Position numbers and translations under genes: made by a program
NCBI GenBank assembly: GCA_019751575.1
Contig: JAIENF010000218.1
Coordinates: 1-5,408, forward strand
Direction of reading: 5' to 3'
Length of the DNA: 5,408 bases
Origin: Burkholderiales bacterium
Lineage (GTDB): Bacteria; Pseudomonadota; Gammaproteobacteria; Burkholderiales; CAIKXV01
Part shown: positions 1-4,979 of the stretch, one piece after another
Numbering within the stretch: position 1 is the stretch's first letter
Layout of the letters: the number at the start of each line of letters is the position of its first letter
Notes under the pieces: generated by a model
The model's database searches: none
What the model saw: only the letters and a program-made list of their open reading frames with translations
What the model was told of the DNA's origin: nothing

Positions 1-1
1 G

Positions 2-190
2 CAGATCCCGGGCAATGCGCCCTCCCCGGTCGACCTGCCGTCGGGTTGCGCCTTCCGTGCGCGCTGCACGCGGGCGATCGAGCGCTGCGCCGGGATGCCG
101 CCGCTCGAGGCGCCGGCCGATGAAGCCGTGGCCGCACGCGCGGTTCGCTGCTGGAATCCGGTGCCGCTGCCGGCGCAGGCAGGCCGATGA
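2..190 (+). CDS. Peptide ABC transporter ATP-binding protein, DppD/OppD type (C-terminal fragment)
   Basis: Only the last 62 codons are in the window; the frame is open from the left edge to TGA at 188-190. The visible part matches the C-terminal oligopeptide/dipeptide transporter extension (oligo_HPY type) that follows the ATPase core in DppD/OppD proteins. It shows the IPGNAPSPVDLPSGC segment, then the cysteine pattern C-FRAR-C, a further Cys seven residues later, and a last Cys near the end (RCWNP). In some family members these cysteines have been linked to an iron-sulfur cluster. No Walker motifs are visible because the core lies outside the window. Its stop overlaps the start of the next ATPase (ATGA at 187-190), as usual for dppD-dppF pairs, so the two probably form the heterodimeric motor of one importer at the inner membrane. 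The substrate cannot be told; peptides, glutathione and nickel chelates are all handled by this family. Confidence 0.85.
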   Translation, partial: QIPGNAPSPVDLPSGCAFRARCTRAIERCAGMPPLEAPADEAVAARAVRCWNPVPLPAQAGR

Positions 191-1191
191 CCCCGGACGT
201 CCCGCTGCTCGAACTGCGCGGCATCGAGCGCCGCTTCGAGCGCCCGCTCGACCTCGCCGCACGCATCGCGAACCGCTTCGGCGCCGGCCTGGCCGCGCAG
301 GTCGTGCACGCGGTCGACCAGGTCGACCTGTCGCTGATGCGTGGCGAAGTGGTCGGACTGGCGGGGGAATCCGGCTGCGGCAAGTCGACGCTGGCACGCA
401 TCGCCGCGGGCATCCTCGAACCGGGGCGTGGCGACCGACTGTGGCAGGGCCGGTCGATCGCCGCGATGGCCCCCGCCGAGAAGACCGCCACCGAACTCAA
501 GGTGCAGATGATCTTCCAGGATGCGTTCGCGTCGCTCGATCCGCGCATGCGCGTCGACGACATCATCGCCGAGGCACCGCTCGCGCACGGGCAGGTCGAC
601 CGGGCACGGAAGGAGGAACTGGTCGACACGATGCTGCGCCAGGTCGGGCTCGATCCGGCGGCGAAGCGGCGCTGGCCGCACCAGTTCTCCGGCGGCCAGC
701 GCAGCCGGATCGGCATCGCCCGCGCGCTGGCGGTACGGCCGGAACTGCTGGTCTGCGACGAGGCGGTGGCCGCGCTGGACGTGTCCATCCAGGCGCAGGT
801 GCTCAACCTGTTCATGCAGCTGCGTGCCGACCTCGGACTGACCTACCTGTTCATCAGCCATGACCTCGGCGTGATCCGCCACCTCGCCGACCGGGTGCTG
901 ATCATGTACCTCGGCCGCATCGTCGAGTCCGCCCCGGCGGGCGAGCTGTTCGCGGCACCGAACCATCCGTACACGCAGGCACTGCTGTCGGAGGTGCCGA
1001 CGCTGGCGCTGCGCCGTCGCCAGTACCAGCCGGTGCGCGGCGAGATCCCCTCTCCCCTGGCGCCGCCCCCGGGCTGCCATTTCCATCCCCGCTGTCCGCA
1101 TGCGATGCCACGCTGCGCGGTCGAGGCGCCGGCACTGCGGGAGATCGCGCCGGGGCGCCGGTCGGCCTGCCACCTGAACGAAGGCGCATGA
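187..1191 (+). CDS. Peptide ABC transporter ATP-binding protein, DppF/OppF type
   Basis: This complete 334-residue protein hydrolyses ATP on the cytoplasmic face of the inner membrane to drive import of peptides or related small solutes, paired with the upstream DppD-like subunit. Visible motifs, in order: Walker A GESGCGKST (60-68), Q-loop Gln111 in MIFQDAFASLDPRM, ABC signature FSGGQ (167-171), Walker B LLVCDE (187-192) with catalytic Glu192, D-loop ALD (196-198) and switch His225 (FISHD). The C-terminal oligo_HPY extension follows, with CHFHPRC (297-303) and further cysteines at 310 and 328. Length is normal for the family. Start ATG 187 overlaps the upstream stop; a weak AGG lies at 177-179, so translational coupling is likely. 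Oddities are mild: the usual DEPVSALD reads DEAVAALD, and about 20 extra residues sit between the first beta strand and the AVDQVDL strand. I infer that both are features of a subfamily. Substrate is unknown. Confidence 0.93.
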   Translation: MTPDVPLLELRGIERRFERPLDLAARIANRFGAGLAAQVVHAVDQVDLSLMRGEVVGLAGESGCGKSTLARIAAGILEPGRGDRLWQGRSIAAMAPAEKTATELKVQMIFQDAFASLDPRMRVDDIIAEAPLAHGQVDRARKEELVDTMLRQVGLDPAAKRRWPHQFSGGQRSRIGIARALAVRPELLVCDEAVAALDVSIQAQVLNLFMQLRADLGLTYLFISHDLGVIRHLADRVLIMYLGRIVESAPAGELFAAPNHPYTQALLSEVPTLALRRRQYQPVRGEIPSPLAPPPGCHFHPRCPHAMPRCAVEAPALREIAPGRRSACHLNEGA

Positions 1192-1535
1192 TGAGTGACG
1201 AACCCGAGGAACCCGCCTCCGCCCGCGCGCCGCTGCTCGATCCGCCGGTCGCGGTCGAGGCGGTCATCGGCTTCCTGCTGTCCGGGCTGCTCTGCTGGAA
1301 CGCGTGGCCGTGGATCGCCACGCACGCCGCCGGTGGCGCGCCCCCGGACAGCGCCGGCCCGGCAGACCCGTCCGCCATCGTCGCCGCCGTGCTGCTCTAC
1401 GGGCTGGCCTGGCCGGCGATCGCCGCCGCGACGATGGGTGCGCTGCACTATGCGCTGCGCGGGCTGGCCCCCGGTTTGCGGCTGAAGGTGTCCGGCGGAT
1501 TACTCGTGGTGTTGATCGCGGCCGCATGGGCATGA
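1188..1535 (+). CDS. Small predicted three-helix membrane protein of unknown function
   Basis: I do not recognise the family. The 115-residue product has a short acidic, Pro-rich N-terminus (DEPEEP) and three hydrophobic segments at about 22-43, 63-88 and 99-115. A Gly/Pro/Ala-rich loop (48-62) lies between the first two. The third segment runs to the last residue, so the protein ends inside or at the far face of the membrane. Two adjacent ATG codons (1188 and 1191) are possible starts. The GAAGG at 1180-1184 is 3 bases from the first and 6 from the second, so 1191 (113-114 residues) may be the true start. Either way it overlaps the stop of the DppF-like gene and should be co-translated with the transporter operon. 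The overlap and coding-like sequence support a real gene. A role as a transporter accessory protein would be a guess. Confidence 0.7.
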   Translation: MMSDEPEEPASARAPLLDPPVAVEAVIGFLLSGLLCWNAWPWIATHAAGGAPPDSAGPADPSAIVAAVLLYGLAWPAIAAATMGALHYALRGLAPGLRLKVSGGLLVVLIAAAWA

Positions 1536-1579
1536 ACACCGGAGGTCGGGAATCGTGCGCTGGGCGGCGGTTCCGGGTG

Positions 1580-1608
1580 TTGCAGGATGCGGCTGACCGG
1601 ACTAGCAT
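1580..1608 (+). promoter_or_regulatory. Candidate sigma-70-type promoter of vapBC
   Basis: TTGCAG (1580-1585) and TAGCAT (1603-1608) are separated by exactly 17 bases, and TAGCAT matches four of six -10 consensus positions. A start near 1615 would give a roughly 20-base leader. An overlapping alternative is CTGACC (1593-1598) with TAATAC (1616-1621), also 17 bases apart. The short stretch 1601-1625 is clearly more A/T-rich than its surroundings. This is by eye only; no start site is known. Confidence 0.4.
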
Positions 1609-1619
1609 TACCAAGTAAT
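1607..1619. promoter_or_regulatory. Inverted repeat, candidate VapB/VapBC operator
   Basis: ATTAC-CAA-GTAAT is a perfect 5-bp inverted repeat with a 3-base spacer. The arms extend to 7 bp with one mismatch (outer GC/AC). It overlaps the candidate -10 element and the expected transcription start, 17 bases before the antitoxin ATG. VapBC operons are typically autorepressed by the antitoxin or the TA complex binding such palindromes. Position and symmetry are seen in the sequence; binding is inferred. Confidence 0.5.
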
Positions 1620-1635
1620 ACTTTTGGAGTGCCCG

Positions 1636-1869
1636 ATGGATTCCACCTCAGTCACCAGCAAGGGGCAGGTGACGATCCCGAAGGAAATCCGGCGCCAGCT
1701 CGGCATCCGCCAGGGCAGTCGCATCGAGTTCGTATGCGTCGGCGATCGGGTCGAGTTGCGGGTCAAGAGCACCCCGTCCGGCGCTACAGGCAGCGGATTC
1801 GGCCTCGTCAGGAGCGCAAGGGCCCAGGTTCCCGCCGACTTCGATCCGGCCGATCTGCTCGGACGATGA
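1636..1869 (+). CDS. vapB: AbrB/SpoVT-family antitoxin (VapB type)
   Basis: This 77-residue antitoxin should neutralise the PIN toxin encoded directly after it and repress the shared promoter. Residues 3-45 carry the swapped-hairpin AbrB DNA-binding signature: VTSKGQVTIPKEIRRQLGI followed by a G-x-x-IEF strand and VELRV. The C-terminal third (46-77) is Gly/Ser-rich and then acidic, ending DFDPADLLGR, and is the expected toxin-binding tail. ATG 1636 is chosen because GGAG at 1626-1629 lies 6 bases upstream and the product then begins right at the AbrB fold. A TTG at 1624 would add four residues and overlap the ribosome-binding site. The stop (1867-1869) overlaps the toxin start by ATGA. Assignment to the VapB class rests on the AbrB fold plus the PIN partner. 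Confidence 0.9.
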   Translation: MDSTSVTSKGQVTIPKEIRRQLGIRQGSRIEFVCVGDRVELRVKSTPSGATGSGFGLVRSARAQVPADFDPADLLGR

Positions 1870-2282
1870 TCGGTCTGGACACGAACGTCCTCGCCCGCTA
1901 CTACATAGCGGATGCGAGCGATGCAGAGGCAGGCCTCCAGCGCGAGGCAGCCCGGCGATTGATCGAGTCCGGGCAGTCCCTGATGATCAGCAAGACAGTG
2001 CTGCTCGAACTGGAATGGCTGATGCGGGGCTACTACGGGCTCACGCTCGAAGACGTCCACGCGGTCCTGCGCCACGTGCTCGAATTGCCGCAAGCCGACG
2101 TGGAGGATCGCGTCGCGGTCGCGCAGGCCGTTGCGAACATGGACGCAGGCCTGGACTTCACGGATGCCCTGCATCACGCGAGTTATCGTACCTGCACCGC
2201 CGTCGCCTCCTTCGACGACCGGAAGTTCGCACGCCGCGCACGCCGCATCGGACTCGCCCCGGCCGTGATCGTTCCCGCGTGA
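1866..2282 (+). CDS. vapC: PIN-domain ribonuclease toxin (VapC type)
   Basis: This 138-residue protein is a single PIN domain, the usual VapC length. VapC toxins are Mg2+/Mn2+-dependent endoribonucleases that arrest translation by cutting RNA, often tRNA or rRNA. Expected acidic residues are all visible: Asp5 in GLDTNVL, Glu48 in TVLLELEWL, Asp97 and Asp100 in GLDFTDALH, and Asp117 in ASFDDRKFAR. The active site therefore looks intact and the toxin functional. ATG 1866 overlaps the antitoxin stop, and there is no strong ribosome-binding site, consistent with coupled translation that keeps toxin below antitoxin. An ATA isoleucine codon (residue 14) and a somewhat lower GC content than the flanking genes hint at horizontal origin, but the signal is weak. 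The RNA target cannot be predicted from sequence. Confidence 0.92.
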   Translation: MIGLDTNVLARYYIADASDAEAGLQREAARRLIESGQSLMISKTVLLELEWLMRGYYGLTLEDVHAVLRHVLELPQADVEDRVAVAQAVANMDAGLDFTDALHHASYRTCTAVASFDDRKFARRARRIGLAPAVIVPA

Positions 2283-2371
2283 TCCTGCCCCGCGGGCCGC
2301 GAGTGCCGACCATGTTAGATTAACGTCCCGGCCCCGCAAGATCGCCCCAGACTCCAGCCAGAGGTTCAGCC
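2283..2371 (+). other. Intergenic region upstream of the dehydratase gene
   Basis: These 89 bases separate vapC from the dehydratase. A GC palindrome (CCCGCGGG, about 2289-2296) lies just after vapC but has no T-run, so it is not a convincing terminator. A small A/T-rich patch holds TAGATT (2316-2321), a possible -10, without a matching -35 at normal spacing. GAGG at 2361-2364 is the ribosome-binding site of the dehydratase, 7 bases before its ATG. The gene probably has its own promoter here, but I cannot place it firmly. Confidence 0.4.
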
Positions 2372-3916
2372 ATGATCAAGATCAACCAGCGCCCCGCCGC
2401 CGGCCCGACCATCCGCCTGCATCCGGACGACAACGTGCTGATCGCACGCACGCCGATCGAACTGGGCGCGAAGCTCGACGGTGGCCTGACCAGCCGCGGG
2501 CAGGTGCCCGCCGGCCACAAGATCGCCGCGCGCGCGATCGTGAAGGACGAGCCGATCCGCAAGTACAACGTCACCATCGGCTTCGCCTCGGCGGATATCC
2601 CCGCCGGGGCCTACGTCCACTCGCACAACATGGAGTTCCGCGAGTACCAGCGCGACTATGCGTACACGCGCGACTACAAGCCGGTCGAGATGATCCCGGA
2701 AGCCGAACGGGCGACGTTCATGGGCATCGTGCGCGAGAACGGGCAGGTCGCCACCCGCAACTTCATCGGCGTGCTGTCGACGGTCAACTGCTCGGCGACG
2801 GTCGCGCACAAGATCGCCGAACACTTCACGCCGGAGCGCCTCGCGGAGTATCCGAACGTCGACGGCGTGGTCGCCTTCGCGCACGGCACCGGCTGCGGCA
2901 TGGAGATGACCGGCGAGCCGATGGACCTGCTGCGCAGGACGATGGCGGGCTACGCCCTGCACGCCAACCTCGCCGGCGCACTGATCGTGGGCCTCGGCTG
3001 CGAACGCAACCAGGTGAACAAGCTGCTGGCCGAGCAGAAGCTCAATGCCGGTGCCCGCCTGCACACCTTCGTGATGCAGGACGAAGGCGGCACCACCAAG
3101 ACGATCGCCGCCGGCATCGCCGCCGTGAAGTCGATGCTGCCCGAGGCGAACAAGGTCACGCGCACGAAAGTGCCGGCGAGCCACATCACCGTCGGCCTGC
3201 AGTGCGGCGGTTCGGACGGCTTCTCGTCGATCACCGCCAACCCGGCACTGGGCGCGGCGATGGACCTGCTGGTGCGCCATGGCGGCACCGCGATCCTGTC
3301 GGAGACGCCCGAGATCTACGGCGTCGAGCATACGCTCACCGCGCGCGCGCGCTCGAAGGAAGTCGGCGAGAAGCTGATCGAGCGCATCCGCTGGTGGAAG
3401 GACGAATACACGCCCGGCCGCGACACGCAGATCAACGGCGTGGTCAGCCCGGGCAACCAGTCGGGTGGCCTGGCCAACATCTTCGAGAAGTCGCTCGGAT
3501 CGTCGATGAAGGGCGGCACCGGGCCGCTGATGGAGGTCTACCGCTATGCAGAGCCGGTGACCCAGAAGGGCTTCGTATTCATGGACACGCCCGGCTTCGA
3601 CCCGGTCTCGGCCACCGGCCAGATCGCCGGCGGTGCGAACGTGATCTGCTTCACCACCGGGCGTGGTTCGATGTTCGGCGCCAAGCCAGTGCCGTCGATC
3701 AAGCTCGCCACCAACACGCCGATGTACACCCGGCTCACCGAAGACATGGACATCAACTGCGGCGGCATCCTGGACGGCAGCCATACCCTGCAGGAAATGG
3801 GGCAGGAGATCTTCGAGCACATCCTGCGTACCTGTTCCGGCGAGCGGAGCAAGAGCGAACTGCTCGGCCTGGGCGACCACGAGTTCGTGCCGTGGAACAT
3901 CGGCGTGACCGGCTGA
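2372..3916 (+). CDS. UxaA/GarD-family sugar-acid dehydratase (altronate or galactarate dehydratase-like)
   Basis: This 514-residue cytoplasmic enzyme belongs to the family that removes water from aldonic or aldaric acids. UxaA turns D-altronate into 2-keto-3-deoxygluconate; GarD turns galactarate into a 5-keto-4-deoxyglucarate. Both are metal (Fe2+)-dependent. Residues about 12-86 form the N-terminal SAF domain ending in YVHSHN (81-86), like the HVHAHN of UxaA. Residues about 115-510 are the catalytic domain, with RENGQVATRN (121-130), VNC (138-140), HGTGCG (171-176), GLGCERN (207-213), GLQCGGSDGFS (275-285), PGNQSGGLANI (360-370) and TTGRGS (428-433). The two domains are in one chain, unlike the split SuyA/SuyB sulfolactate sulfo-lyase relatives. 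The C-terminal MDINCGGIL (458-466) looks more GarD-like, so the substrate is left open. Start ATG 2372 has GAGG 7 bases upstream. No dehydrogenase, aldolase or kinase of a hexuronate pathway is in the window to settle it. Confidence 0.9.
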   Translation: MIKINQRPAAGPTIRLHPDDNVLIARTPIELGAKLDGGLTSRGQVPAGHKIAARAIVKDEPIRKYNVTIGFASADIPAGAYVHSHNMEFREYQRDYAYTRDYKPVEMIPEAERATFMGIVRENGQVATRNFIGVLSTVNCSATVAHKIAEHFTPERLAEYPNVDGVVAFAHGTGCGMEMTGEPMDLLRRTMAGYALHANLAGALIVGLGCERNQVNKLLAEQKLNAGARLHTFVMQDEGGTTKTIAAGIAAVKSMLPEANKVTRTKVPASHITVGLQCGGSDGFSSITANPALGAAMDLLVRHGGTAILSETPEIYGVEHTLTARARSKEVGEKLIERIRWWKDEYTPGRDTQINGVVSPGNQSGGLANIFEKSLGSSMKGGTGPLMEVYRYAEPVTQKGFVFMDTPGFDPVSATGQIAGGANVICFTTGRGSMFGAKPVPSIKLATNTPMYTRLTEDMDINCGGILDGSHTLQEMGQEIFEHILRTCSGERSKSELLGLGDHEFVPWNIGVTG

Positions 3917-3930
3917 GCGGCTGACCGGGG

Positions 3931-4773
3931 TTGCTCAGCTACCGCCACGCCTTCCATGCCGGCAACCATGCCGACGTGCTCAAGCACATGGTGCTGGTCG
4001 ACCTGATCGGCCACCTGCAGCAGAAGGACAAGCCGTTCTGGTACATCGACACGCATGCCGGTGCCGGCCTCTACCCGCTCGACACGCCGACGGCGCTGAA
4101 GACCGCGGAGTTCCAGGAGGGCATCGGCCGGCTCTGGCAGGCGCCGGGGCTGCCCGCGCCGGTGCAGGCGTATGTCGACCAGGTACGGTCGCTCAACCGC
4201 AGCGGGCGCCTGCTGCGCTACCCGGGCTCGCCACAGCTCGCCCTGCAGCTGCTGCGGCCCACCGACCGCCTGCACCTGTTCGACCTGCACTCCACCGACA
4301 GCCGACTGCTGCAGAAGCAGTACGACGGCGACCGGCGGGTCCGTGCGATCGCCGGTGACGGCTTCGCCGGGCTGAGGGCCCTGCTGCCGCCGCAACCCCG
4401 GCGGGCGCTGGTGCTGATCGATCCGTCGTACGAAGACCGGCAGGACTACCGGCAGGTGGTCGACGCGGCCGAAGATGCATTGCGCCGTTTCGCCACCGGC
4501 ATGTACATGGTCTGGTATCCCCTCCTGTCGAAGCGCGAGGCGGTGCGGCTGCCCGCGGCGCTGTGCGCGCTGCGCGAACGCGACTGGCTTCAGGTCGAGC
4601 TGCGGGTGAAGGCACCGGCGCAGGATGGCATCGGCATGCACGGCAGCGGGCTGGTCGTGTTCAACCCGCCCTGGACGCTGCCGGCGATGCTGGAGGAAGC
4701 GATGCCGGCGCTGGTGCGGCTTCTCGGCCAGGACGCCGGGGCCGGGCACCTGCTGCGGCACGCCATCGCCTGA
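3931..4773 (+). CDS. rlmJ: 23S rRNA (adenine(2030)-N6)-methyltransferase RlmJ
   Basis: RlmJ methylates N6 of A2030 (E. coli numbering) in 23S rRNA using S-adenosylmethionine, acting on naked or early-assembly rRNA in the cytoplasm. At 280 residues it matches the E. coli length. The N-terminal signature MLSYRHAFHAGNHADVLKH (1-19) is nearly the family consensus. YIDTHAGAG (38-46) is the SAM-binding motif, and YPGSP (97-101) and FDLH (117-120) follow. DPSYE (164-168) is the catalytic motif, its Asp at the same number as the E. coli catalytic Asp164 but with Ser replacing the second Pro of DPPY. GSGLVVFNPPW (238-248) closes the fold. The start is TTG at 3931, since the family begins exactly at MLSYRH. 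No good ribosome-binding site precedes it, only GGGG touching the start. With 14 bases between the dehydratase stop and this start, coupled translation is likely. Confidence 0.95.
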   Translation: MLSYRHAFHAGNHADVLKHMVLVDLIGHLQQKDKPFWYIDTHAGAGLYPLDTPTALKTAEFQEGIGRLWQAPGLPAPVQAYVDQVRSLNRSGRLLRYPGSPQLALQLLRPTDRLHLFDLHSTDSRLLQKQYDGDRRVRAIAGDGFAGLRALLPPQPRRALVLIDPSYEDRQDYRQVVDAAEDALRRFATGMYMVWYPLLSKREAVRLPAALCALRERDWLQVELRVKAPAQDGIGMHGSGLVVFNPPWTLPAMLEEAMPALVRLLGQDAGAGHLLRHAIA

Positions 4774-4807
4774 GGACCGTCGCGGCACGCCAGTCGCTGC
4801 CTGCCGT

Positions 4808-4835
4808 TTGCGGCCGCCGCCGGCATGCTGATAAG
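4808..4835 (+). promoter_or_regulatory. Weak promoter-like pair upstream of the Bug receptor gene
   Basis: TTGCGG (4808-4813) and GATAAG (4830-4835) are 16 bases apart, and the -10 candidate matches four of six consensus positions. It is the most A/T-rich spot in an otherwise very GC-rich gap. Transcription would start near 4842, immediately before the first inverted repeat, leaving a leader of about 140 bases. This is the best candidate seen, but the match is modest. Confidence 0.3.
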
Positions 4836-4846
4836 CTCGACCTCGA

Positions 4847-4864
4847 TGCACGGCGGGCCGTGCA
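4847..4864. repeat. Perfect 8-bp inverted repeat with 2-base spacer
   Basis: TGCACGGC-GG-GCCGTGCA is an exact inverted repeat starting about 12 bases after the candidate -10 of the downstream receptor gene. As DNA it could be an operator for a dimeric regulator. As RNA it folds into a 7-bp stem with a 4-base loop. No T-run follows, so it is not an intrinsic terminator for rlmJ. Confidence 0.6.
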
Positions 4865-4869
4865 CACGA

Positions 4870-4890
4870 CATGCGCGGGACAAGCGCATG
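4870..4890. repeat. Perfect 7-bp inverted repeat with 7-base spacer
   Basis: CATGCGC (4870-4876) and GCGCATG (4884-4890) are exact reverse complements around GGGACAA. It lies 5 bases after the previous inverted repeat. It could be a second operator half-site pair or an RNA hairpin in the receptor leader. The sequence does not distinguish these. Confidence 0.5.
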
Positions 4891-4907
4891 CGCCGGCCCC
4901 CGGGACG

Positions 4908-4960
4908 ACGGTGCCGTCTGGGGATGGCACCGTGCAACCACGGTGCCGCCCGCGGGCGGC
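4908..4960 (+). promoter_or_regulatory. Leader with mutually exclusive hairpins (attenuator-like) before the Bug receptor gene
   Basis: Four pairing segments are visible. Segment 1 (4908-4918) pairs with segment 2 (4923-4933) over 11 bp, including one G-U, closing a UGGG loop. The same segment 2, as 4925-4934, can pair instead with segment 3 (4939-4948) over 10 bp, including one G-U, closing a CAAC loop. Segment 3 also lies in a perfect 16-bp palindrome (4945-4960; GCCGCCCG then CGGGCGGC), so 2:3 and 3:4 exclude each other. The alternatives are 1:2 with 3:4, or 2:3 alone. The last hairpin ends 5 bases before GGAGG (4966-4970), the receptor's ribosome-binding site. With no U-tract present, control of translation initiation or Rho access would fit better than intrinsic termination. 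Pairings were read by eye; function is inferred. Confidence 0.45.
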
Positions 4961-4979
4961 CCAACGGAGGAAACCCACG

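Noticed and set aside
15..863. Plus-strand open frame of 282 codons over the two ABC ATPase genes
   Set aside because: The Arg-rich translation has no motifs, while the overlapping frames carry the DppD tail and all DppF motifs.
1535..1581. AACACC...GGTGTT inverted repeat as a terminator after the small membrane protein gene
   Set aside because: Arms are only 6 bp with a 35-base loop and no T-run follows; it is likely to be chance in GC-rich sequence.
1587..2282. Extended start giving a 231-residue version of the PIN toxin
   Set aside because: The extra N-terminus is the antitoxin gene read out of frame. The PIN domain starts exactly at the ATG at 1866, which overlaps the antitoxin stop.
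2366..3880. Long minus-strand open frame (504 codons) opposite the dehydratase gene
   Set aside because: It is antisense to a gene with strong family motifs. Its translation is rich in Arg, His, Asp and Val with no recognisable domain, as expected from a GC-biased complement.
4908..4960. Strong hairpins as an intrinsic terminator of rlmJ
   Set aside because: None of the stems is followed by a U-tract; the bases after the last stem lead straight into the Shine-Dalgarno sequence.
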